This document shows positions 20,362 through 27,406 of a stretch of 27,406 nucleotides of DNA, piece after piece; position 1 is the first letter of the stretch, and each line of letters starts with the position of its first letter. Source of the stretch: Perkinsus chesapeaki. Its lineage: Eukaryota; Perkinsozoa; Perkinsida; Perkinsidae. The notes beneath the pieces are model-generated. The model was not told the origin of the DNA, made no database searches, and saw nothing but the letters and a program-made list of their open reading frames with translations. Location: positions 1 through 27,406 of the forward strand of contig JAAPAO010000494.1 of assembly GCA_013115145.1 (NCBI GenBank). The letters run 5' to 3'. Both the position numbers and the translations under genes were made by a program.

Positions 20362-21285
20362 TTAATCGCGATCACGGTAAATATAGATCTCCAAATTGGT
20401 TTCACTGTTCTTAATCTCTCGAGCTCTTCTGAATATATCTTCTCTATGCGTTTGGATGAACTCATCAATCCATCCATATTTCCGTTGAGGGACTCCACCA
20501 GGTGCCATCGTCAGCCTTTCCAGGGTCCTCTCGCATGCAACGTTTCGATTTTGTTTCTTGAACGCTGTCTCGACCTCATCGGTGATACGATGGAAAGGAT
20601 TCAGTTGGCCCCAGACATCTTCAAGCTCATTCTTGGGGCCACTAATATGTAGTCTGTTACCCCCGGATGACTCTTTTCCGAAACCATAAGTAAGTGCTGA
20701 TGTGGCATCTTTATGAGACCTGAACGCTCAGTCCACTGCAAGCGATATCACAAGCATGTTTACCACACTTCGATATATTGCTCCCCATACCGAAAAGTAT
20801 CAGAGGAATATATTATGAATGTTCCCGTCCTATCTTGACCAACGCTAAGTACTCTATCAGAGAACTCCGCCGCACAGAGCTCCTTATTATTGGTAACCTG
20901 ACATGAAGACTTGTTCAAATTTAGCACTGCGATGGTGTTGCAGACTTTGCCCGTATAAGCATCTAGTTTGAAATGGCTGTGAAGTAACCCAGACACAAGA
21001 TGTTTCAGTTCAGACATCTCATGTTTTAATGTCGACCTCTCGCGGGAAGCTGCAGACGCTTCATGATTAACTTTTCGCTCCAATGCTGCGAGCCTTCCCT
21101 CAATCTGACATATGTTACTCAATGAACGTTTGATGGTTTGTACGTACATCCGATGGGTTTGAAGTAGTTCGCAAAGATGAACTAAGAGGTGGAAAGCACG
21201 AACTGATGGCGAGAAGAAGAAGTAGGAGGACCATCAGCGAACTGCATGAATACAACCGGTTGAGGGAGAGGTAGCATAACTTCAT
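20362..21285 (-). CDS. Secreted coiled-coil family, copy 3, intact
   Basis: Exons on the minus strand are 21285-21148, 21104-20946, 20897-20764 and 20719-20362, with introns of 43, 48 and 44 nt and phases 0-0-2. They give 262 residues ending in TAA. Exon 1 has a long hydrophobic run (LMVLLLLLLAISSC), a signal peptide or anchor. Exon 2 is the best coiled coil of the family: IEGRLAALERKV and later MSELKHLVSGLLHS. Exon 3 has NKELCAAEFSDRVLSV and ends YGEQYIEVW. Exon 4 has ISGPKNELEDVWGQLNPF, a Cys in VACERTLERL, YGWIDEFIQT and REDIFRRAREI. All key residues are present. The likely role is an extracellular or lumenal oligomer with an unknown ligand. Its 3' end lies 228 nt from the start of the ankyrin gene on the same strand. 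Confidence 0.85.
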
Positions 21286-22243
21286 CGTTCAACGTTGAGT
21301 TATGCGACATAAAGAACGAGTAATACCGGGCTGACAAGGGCACTGGCAAGGGGACTCGTACACGCAATATCGACGAACGTGGCCGTTACCGATTTCGGTC
21401 AAGGGAATGATGGTCAGTTGCAAAGGGTAAGTTTTTAACCTTATTTACAGCTGTCTCGAGATTCGTGCAGTCTCCGGTTGATTTAGGGCGCACGGATATA
21501 GCTGGGACATGGCAGGTCTATAGCTTGTAGAAATTATCAATATTCGGTGATGTCAAAAAATAATATACTTGGCAGGTAGAAAGCCCATCAATTAGCCCCA
21601 GCGGTGGGATCTATGCTAGGCTAGCAATACTAGCGGCACTAAAATAGTGTCAATCTTGTAACACCTGGAGACGCGACGGCATCTGGCGGCGTGCTCAGTG
21701 AGCTTCGCATATCCCTAGCGCAAGTTCGCTCCACAGTTCGAAAAAGTAATGATGAGAGATTGACACAAACCCAGTAATGAGGATAGCAGATTGTGTTATA
21801 AGTTAAAGGCGTTTGTGTCACATCCCGATAATGACTAGGGTGAATAATATTCACGATGACTTCTTTTCTGTAGATAGGATATTCACTGAATATCCTATCT
21901 ACAGAAAAGAAGTCATCTGTGACACACGGGCTGTGAGCCTCGATAGTCAGAGCAGTCGGATAAGAAGGGTCTAAATGCCCTCATGACCAGAAACACACAC
22001 TGAATCGAAAATAGTAAATGGTACCGTTCGGCATGTCGTTTTTAGCGGCAGGATTGTCTTCTCAATAATCCTTCATAAAATTATACTACTAATGGCTGAA
22101 TGAGGACAGCAGCTGGCGGCGGTCCCGCCAGAGTAATACCGCCCCGATTGTTGATAAATGATTCATTATTAACCAATGATAACTCAGCAATTTCAGTATC
22201 AGAAACAACAACATTAGCAAACATCATCATCTTAACCATGAAT
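21286..22243. other. Intergenic region upstream of family copy 3
   Basis: No supported gene. The main content is the 63-nt palindrome at 21855-21917. An open frame at 21639-21854 has no splice partner. Confidence 0.6.
21855..21917. repeat. Perfect 63-nt palindrome
   Basis: Two 31-nt arms, identical as reverse complements, around one central C at 21886. The arm begins GATGACTTCTTTTCTG and ends GATATTCA. As single strand it makes an almost loopless hairpin. Possible origins are a foldback element, a template-switch product, or an assembly artefact. Confidence 0.95.
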
Positions 22244-23130
22244 TTAGTGACTGATTGGGTGAGACTTTTCACCAAGGTAAAGATGAACATCCAGCTTCGT
22301 GGCGTCAGCACCGTCCTCGGTGGCGCGCTGGTCCAACTCCTTAGCTTTAAGGAATATCTCATCACCGTGGTTGCTCATGAAGTCATCGATCCACTCGTAG
22401 TTCTCTTGAGGGTTTCCGTCGGGTGAAACTCTCAGCTTTTCCAGGCTTGTCTCGCACCCCTTCTTGAAGCCTTGTTCTTTGAAAGCCTTCTCGACCTGGG
22501 CGATCAGATCTTTGAAGGGATTCAATTCTCCAAATTCTCTCTCGAGATCTTCCTTTGGACCTTGGATAGTAACCTTGCCAAGGTCCGTCGGATTGCGGGC
22601 TTGGCGAGCAAGAGTGAATTCAGAGGTACCATCTGCATGGAACCTGAGCAAGCACCGATTAAAATGTAAGATCCTGGTCTATGTTTACCATGCCTCGACA
22701 GATTGCTCTCCATAACGATGAGTGTACGAAGTGTATACGATATGAGTTTCCAATCGGTGTCGACCAACAGTAAGGAGCCTCTCAGCAAACTTCTCCGCAC
22801 AAACATCCTTATCATTAGTAACCTGATATAGATGCTTGCTGAGGTACGGATGTTGTGTTGTCAGACCTTGGCAGTATGAGCTTCTAGACGGGAATAGCTA
22901 TGAAGCAACCCCGACACCACGTCTTTCAGCTCAGCAACTTCACGCTTTAATGCCGGTACCTCCTCGGTAGCTGGAGATGAAGATGGTCTCCTCACAGTCT
23001 GAAAAATATTAAACAAACGAATAGCATACTGTCCTCGCCCACCAACCTTTGGTGAGTTGGCAGCCGTTTTCAAAGCCCAGCCGATAGATGGCATCCAGCA
23101 TGCAAGAAGGAGATTAAAGAAGAGGAGCAT
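22244..23130 (-). CDS. Secreted coiled-coil family, copy 4, intact
   Basis: Exons on the minus strand are 23130-23047, 22998-22867, 22822-22689 and 22643-22244, with introns of 48, 44 and 45 nt and phases 0-0-2; 249 residues. Exon 1 gives MLLFFNLLLACWMPSIGWAL, a signal peptide likely cut after the GWA. Exon 2 is coiled coil (PALKREVAELKDVVSGLL then SRLEAHTAK). Exon 3 has DVCAEKFAERLLTV and is 134 nt, the same length as in copy 3. Exon 4 has GPKEDLEREFGELNPF, a Cys in KKGCETSLEKL, VSPDG, YEWIDDFMSN and GDEIFLKAKEL. An in-frame ATG further upstream (23181) is possible but would bury the signal peptide. It is the closest relative of copy 3 and stands head to head with copy 5. Confidence 0.85.
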
Positions 23131-24040
23131 ATGTATGAAGAAGGGCGTACTGCGTGAGTGATACGTGGGAGCGTTATACAATCAGCTGGATATTTTATAC
23201 TTGTTCAACCACCATGAAAAAGTCAACTTTCACATGCATTATCAGTCTCCAGCGTCGCGAGACTGGACGGGACGTCCCCGACAGGACTGGGCGCGCTCTT
23301 CGGTGTTGACCCGGGTTGTGGGGCAGAGGAGGACCTTTTCAGGGGTGACAGGAAGAGGTTGGGGAACATGGAAATGTGTGTATGGATGATTAGAAGAACT
23401 ATGATGAATCATTATTGATGATGCTGTTGCAGCGTACCAGAGGAGCAAGTCATGACAGCACTTGGACCACGAGACGCGACAGATGATCCATCCCCCTTCG
23501 TGGCTCGTGATAATAGCAACACGTAGACTGAATGGTAGGGCAATCAATGAGCTTAATCTAATCCTCATCGATTCCGTAATCCTAACTCATTGCGTGGTGA
23601 AGTAAGAGCGAGCTTGGAGGCGAGGCTTCAAGATCGAAAAGGGTATGTTACCCAAACTGCGTTCCGTCTCAGTCTACACCGGCACCAGAGGCAGTCGCGT
23701 CTCACAGATGTTGTCTCGTGTCCGTCAGTAACAGTTGCCCCCTGTAGGGCCCCATAACCTTCCATATTCTACTGTACGATTTTTCTGACAGCATCCTCGT
23801 ATAAACCTTTCACTCCTGTGCTTTTAGTTACAACAGACTTCACATTCTACCAAATGACTTCTTCTACCGCTTCAACCCCAACTGTCGAATATAGGAGAGC
23901 GCGCCCTGTTTCGAGACACATGAGATATCCGGGGTCAAGGGTGTCTCTTTGGTGAATTAGTCACTTTGAAATCGACTAGGGCCCTATACAAGGCTGGTGT
24001 AAATGTGTTTGTCAATCTATAAGTGCTATCATCCTCACTA
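23131..24040. other. Intergenic region between divergent family copies 4 and 5
   Basis: Must contain both promoters. Open frames at 23165-23389 (plus) and 23242-23568 (minus) overlap each other and show no splice signals. I see no other element. Confidence 0.55.
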
Positions 24041-24849
24041 ATGTTCGCCTTCAAATTTGCATGCTACCTGTTGACTATTGGTTTAATGGAAGCCTTGAAA
24101 GGTGGTCCAAAAGAGGTAGTCGAGTTGTGGTTATAGGTGCTGGATAATTGGTTGTTAGTTTGAGGGGAGGCTGTCGAGACTCGAGGAACAGGTTACCGGG
24201 ATTAAGAACGATATCGATACTCTCATGGCAACTCAGAATATGAAGGTCAGAATCAAATCAGCGAATAGTATTCCTTTCAGAAACAAGTGCCGTTTTAGGT
24301 TGATAAGGAATTTGGCGGAATATGCAGGATTGAATGGCCCCAACATTCATTCCTTGCTTCCTATAACGGAAAGCAAGTGTTCCTGGACTGGGAAGGTCCC
24401 GCGGGGGCAACTAGCGTCTGGTAATGGCGAGCAGACACAATCCTGCCTCAAGAACGTAGAAAATCAGGTCCAGAGATGATCAAACCAAGCTCTCCTATTT
24501 CTGGAGAGGCGAAGTAGTGATAACAGTCGAGGGAACTCCTAGAGACATCGACAGGGAAGTTGGTAGTCTTAGCCCTTTCCGTCATGTGACGGAAAAGATA
24601 AGGAAGATTTATGAGGAGTTTAGAATACCTACAGGAAAAGGAATTGTGGACCCCTTGAAGAACCGAATTGCATGCACACAAGCCTTCGTTGAGCTGAAAA
24701 CTTCCCCTAACATGGCTCTTTACCCCAAGGCACAGTGGATCGATGAATTCTTCTCGATCAATAAAGATAAGATACTGAAGAAGGCTACGGATCTCCAGTC
24801 GAGGAAAGTTGGCAGCATTAAAGCGAAGGTGACTTATCTGTCACACTAA
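24041..24849 (+). CDS. Secreted coiled-coil family, copy 5, intact, inverted
   Basis: Exons are 24041-24115, 24159-24245, 24299-24420 and 24468-24849, with introns of 43, 53 and 47 nt and phases 0-0-2; 221 residues ending in TAA. Exon 1: MFAFKFACYLLTIGLMEALK, a signal peptide. Exon 2: FEGRLSRLEEQVTGIKNDID, matching the IEGRLAALE start of copy 3. Exon 3 is 122 nt, as in copy 2, with VDKEFGGICRIEW and a final SVW split by the intron. Exon 4: VITVEGTPRDIDREVGSLSP followed by F, a Cys in RIACTQAFVEL, KTSP, QWIDEFFSINKD and ILKKATDL. It is the only member on the plus strand and the most divergent intact one. Confidence 0.85.
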
Positions 24850-25443
24850 TCTTTATTCTCGAACACCCGCATGGAAATGATGTTGATGTTTACAAGCTGA
24901 GTGCAGTTGAGTTTTTTGCAGTAAGAAAGATGCAAGCCATAGGCGGTCCATCACCACTGGTCAAGTAATAGCGGTTATTGAACCAATCAGCGAACGCCGT
25001 CCAACAGCTGTTTCGCCGATTGTCATTATTGGAAATGTTGGCCGGCGAATCATTTTCCGGATTTATTTCCCTTCATAGTCGATCAGTCTTCTCTGAGGTA
25101 CTATACAACGCCCTCGTGACAAGAGTCCTTAAGTTAAGTTGAGCAAGGCTGAATTGGTGGCAAACGATGAGGAATCCCCTTAACAGGACAAACAACAGTC
25201 TGTTTGAGGGATTCTTTGATGGCACAGCGAGCGAAACCGGCACCATGTAAAAAGTACAAGTTCCCTACAAATTACAAGTGCCCTGTAAGAAATTCCCCCA
25301 GTAGAGGGGGGGCGGCTTACAATGAATAAATTATTATAATGAATAACTTAACGTTATTCATTGGAACTTCCAATGTTGAAAATCAAAACGAAACCTGTCC
25401 TGCGACTTGGCAGAAAAATCATATCGGACTGAGAAAAATGTAG
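24850..25443. other. Intergenic region, no gene resolved
   Basis: Follows family copy 5. It holds a 10-nt-arm hairpin (AATGAATAAC and GTTATTCATT) near 25339-25363 and the palindrome at 25359-25375. No exon set was found. Confidence 0.5.
25359..25375. repeat. Perfect odd palindrome, 8-nt arms
   Basis: CATTGGAA, central C, TTCCAATG. It overlaps the end of another inverted repeat at about 25339-25363. Confidence 0.9.
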
Positions 25444-25591
25444 AACTACGGTCTTCATCGACGACGCGTCGTCAGTTGCCTTCTCGAACACTCAGCTATA
25501 CGGTTTAGTATTTGGTAACTAAAGACTCTAGTATCATATGCAAGTCGTTGGGGAGGACAGCGCACCTGTTAGGTTGAAGCTGCCCAAATGA
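25444..25591 (+). other. Possible terminal exons of an unresolved gene
   Basis: An open stretch after a TGTAG acceptor (25444-25514) encodes VFIDDASSVAFSNTQLYGLV. It could be spliced over a 30-nt GT-AG gap to a short frame ending in TGA at 25589. The gap is shorter than the usual introns here and no upstream exons were found. The stop would overlap the ATG of the next gene. Confidence 0.3.
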
Positions 25592-26151
25592 TTAGTAAGG
25601 ATTGGTCCTGCTTCAGCATTGGAGCTCTACAACTCTCAGACGCTCGAGGCCAGGTATCGGGGGTGTGACACTCCGGCAGCTGTTCTGAAGCACCTTCTGG
25701 TACATACTGGATTCCAGTAGATGGAGATTTCATTATCGAACACATCAATACGGTTTCCGAGAAGCTTTGGTTCAAAGTCGAATGTAACCTTTACACTAGT
25801 GTCGGACTTGACGCTTTACCACGAAGCCACATAAACTTCTAATAGTGCCTTTATCACCCCTCAACACATAATGAACGTCCAATGGTTTCTGTATTAACAG
25901 ATGTATTCATGAGAATATTACGCTCGCATGAGATACGAAAAGTCTCGATCGGGCCTCTAAACGAGTTCGCAGGAAATTGTCCACTGAGGCGCCTTGATTG
26001 TATTTCCGCACTGGGAAAGATTCTCTTAATTGACAAACTACAACGCACTAGTGCTGTGTGGGATGTAATGATACACAAAGACAAGGCTGCAGGGGCACCC
26101 CTCGAGGATTTACCTCTAGGAACCAACGAGCCGATGAATAAAGATAGTTGA
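25588..26151 (+). pseudogene. Small secreted-type protein with in-frame TGA
   Basis: Two exons, 25588-25798 and 25901-26151, join in phase 1 over a 102-nt GT-AG intron and give 154 codons. The start MISKDWSCFSIGALQLSDAR is weakly signal-like. After it comes an in-frame TGA at 25666-25668 (codon 27). The frame beyond is protein-like: SGTYWIPVDGDFIIEHIN, LWFKVECNLYT and, in exon 2, IGPLNEFAGNCPLRRLDC. The GTYW...F..VEC pattern suggests a small extracellular beta domain with Cys pairs; this is inference. It is either a disabled gene, a sequence error, or a gene that starts after the TGA by an exon I did not find. The minus strand also has long frames (25569-25775 and 25854-26192), less protein-like. 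Confidence 0.45.
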
Positions 26152-26220
26152 CCCAGAAATGACGACAAAACGCACTTGTATAATATCATCAATTTTACAA
26201 TGAAAAAAACGATTCTACGA

Positions 26221-27234
26221 TCACCGAGGTGACCGAACCGCGTGTCCGTGAGGCATTCTTCTATGCCTCTCAGTTGGCGCTGGGAATGGCATCTCCTTGC
26301 CGTCGAGGAACCACAATGGCCGATACTCTGGGATGGAGATGTAGTTCACCGGTGAGTTTCTGTAGTGGTTGATGTTGGCGTCGAGACCTTGGATGCGGGA
26401 GAAGCCGGTCTGACAGACCTTCATAGAGTTGAATCCTTCCAACTTGAATCCCTCGAACTCGTCCATAAACCTCAGGGCAGCATCATGGTGGACAAAGTTG
26501 ACGAATGCGTACCCCATATTGCAGTGATTGCGGAAATCAATTGGCAAATAGAAGAAGTTGAATTTGCCATCGAATCCTTTTGAACGTATCACATCCAGTA
26601 GCATTCGTTGGGTATACTTATTCGGTATGTTCCGCAGCATAACCGTTGTCTTCTTCTCAGGTGCCATGAACCTCGTCGAGTAGTGGTCCCTCTCAGTATT
26701 CTCCAATTTGCTTCGAGGCTTCCTCGCCGGTCGATCAACTTGCGGAGAGCTACGAGGATCTTCCTCCACCACCAGGACCAATTCTTCTTCTTCTCGCTCG
26801 GGAGGCGGTGGAGGCTCTTCCTCGACAACCAAAACGATATCGTCAGCCGACGGCTTTTGCAGGCGAAATGCTTCTTCGAGGGACATGCTTTCTTCACGAC
26901 CACCCAAACTGCCGAGTCGGACTCTAAGTCGGTTGCTCAATTCCAAGCACTCGCTTTGAGACCGATACCGAGGGCTGCCTATCATCGAGCCTTCTTCTGA
27001 CTCGTTCATGGAGCAAACGCTGCCGGCAAGCCTCGGAGAGTTAGCGAAGAACTCATCCTCGACGGTGAAGTGCAGGAAGGTATTGAAGTTCTCCACCCTC
27101 ACAGAGGAGGGTGACAGCTCCGATGCTTGGTCAAAACTAGTTTGAGAGGGGCATTTGGGGACCCTCGGAAGGACTGGTGGTAGGCCGGGGCTTGATTGGC
27201 CGGCTGATGTCGTCGAAGGGGACTGGTTGCTCAT
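26221..27234 (-). CDS. Mei2-like RNA-binding protein
   Basis: A single uninterrupted exon of 337 codons plus TGA. Residues 1-190 are low-complexity, rich in Ser, Pro and Glu, with a repeated LVVEE block at about 134-158. Residues 196-290 form the Mei2-type C-terminal RRM (RRM_2): TTVMLRNIPNKYTQ, LPIDFRNHCNMGYAFVNF, then CQTGFSRIQGLDANI. The spacing, with NIPNKYT as RNP2 and GYAFVNF as RNP1, matches the family. Mei2 proteins bind RNA and, in fission yeast and plants, steer meiosis and development; dinoflagellates and relatives are rich in such genes. It has no intron, unlike every neighbour, which might indicate retroposition. The start codon is the first Met of the frame and the tail after the RRM is short and basic. 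Confidence 0.93.
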   Translation of the reverse strand: MSNQSPSTTSAGQSSPGLPPVLPRVPKCPSQTSFDQASELSPSSVRVENFNTFLHFTVEDEFFANSPRLAGSVCSMNESEEGSMIGSPRYRSQSECLELSNRLRVRLGSLGGREESMSLEEAFRLQKPSADDIVLVVEEEPPPPPEREEEELVLVVEEDPRSSPQVDRPARKPRSKLENTERDHYSTRFMAPEKKTTVMLRNIPNKYTQRMLLDVIRSKGFDGKFNFFYLPIDFRNHCNMGYAFVNFVHHDAALRFMDEFEGFKLEGFNSMKVCQTGFSRIQGLDANINHYRNSPVNYISIPEYRPLWFLDGKEMPFPAPTERHRRMPHGHAVRSPR

Positions 27235-27333
27235 TATTGGTGATAAGAACGTCCTGCAATAAATAATGGGGCTTATTGGGTGGTGATAAAGGATGCGCCG
27301 AACTTCGACAGTAAAGTCACTATTATAGTGAGT

Positions 27334-27406
27334 AGTTTGATAGGAAATATGTTACTAGTGATACGGAGGAGGAGATATAATAGAAAGGAGTTTGATAGGA
27401 AATATG
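27334..27406 (-). repeat. Terminal minisatellite, right end
   Basis: About one and a third copies of the 55-bp unit seen at positions 1-120, in inverted orientation. Read inward from this end it begins CATATTTCCTATCAAACTCC, matching the first left unit rather than the second. The window ends inside the repeat. Confidence 0.95.

Noticed and set aside
20353-20652. Plus-strand open frame of 99 codons.
   Set aside because: It is the antisense shadow of exon 4 of family copy 3, whose minus-strand frame carries the family motifs.
11555-25668. Reassignment of TGA to an amino acid, suggested by two in-frame TGA codons.
   Set aside because: TGA terminates UBC12, the Mei2-like gene, the ankyrin gene and others at expected positions, so it is read as stop here.
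26589-27000. Several long frames opposite or out of frame with the Mei2-like gene.
   Set aside because: They are shadows of its Glu/Pro- and Ser-rich coding region.
1-27406. A large DNA transposon bounded by the terminal inverted minisatellites.
   Set aside because: No transposase, integrase or polymerase frame was found inside, and host housekeeping genes fill the interior.

Overview
This looks like nuclear DNA of a unicellular eukaryote, most likely an alveolate close to Perkinsus. The genes are cut by many very short GT-AG introns, often 38-48 nt. A UBC12-type E2 enzyme and a Mei2-type RNA-binding protein are recognisable. The remaining genes are mostly predicted secreted or coiled-coil proteins that I cannot match to a named family. 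The Perkinsus assignment is inference. The eukaryotic, intron-rich nature is seen directly, because exon phases close correctly across dozens of introns.

The two ends carry the same 55-58 bp minisatellite in inverted orientation (1-120 and 27334-27406). Region 208-7581 holds three head-to-tail minus-strand genes. They are a signal-peptide protein (6487-7581), a roughly 720-residue protein with an acidic stretch and threonine-rich linkers (2309-6445), and a 444-residue signal-peptide protein in seven exons (208-2187). Their introns are full of AAAATTTTCC-like words. UBC12 (NEDD8-conjugating E2, plus strand, six exons) occupies 8221-10491.

From about 10.5 kb the texture changes: the AAAATTTTCC words vanish. 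Region 11.4-24.9 kb holds a multigene family of five paralogues (11429-12246, 13896-14730, 20362-21285, 22244-23130 on minus; 24041-24849 on plus). All share one four-exon plan with intron phases 0-0-2. The encoded plan is a signal-peptide exon, a coiled-coil exon, a short Cys-bearing exon, and a C-terminal domain with a PF motif and a W[IL]D..F motif. Three copies are open throughout; two carry a lesion. Between them sit an ankyrin-repeat gene (18455-20134), a helical Lys-tailed gene (16130-18260) and a decayed gene (about 15637-16090). At the right end are a small secreted-type gene with an in-frame TGA (25588-26151) and an intronless Mei2-like RRM gene (26221-27234).

The noncoding DNA of the right half contains many perfect palindromes with a single central base (arms 7-31 nt), some in overlapping pairs, and one cloverleaf-like fold. 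I see no rRNA, convincing tRNA, CRISPR array, transposase or reverse transcriptase. The most novel content is the five-member secreted coiled-coil family and the dense odd-length palindromes around it. Exon joins were made by eye; where phases do not close I say so.
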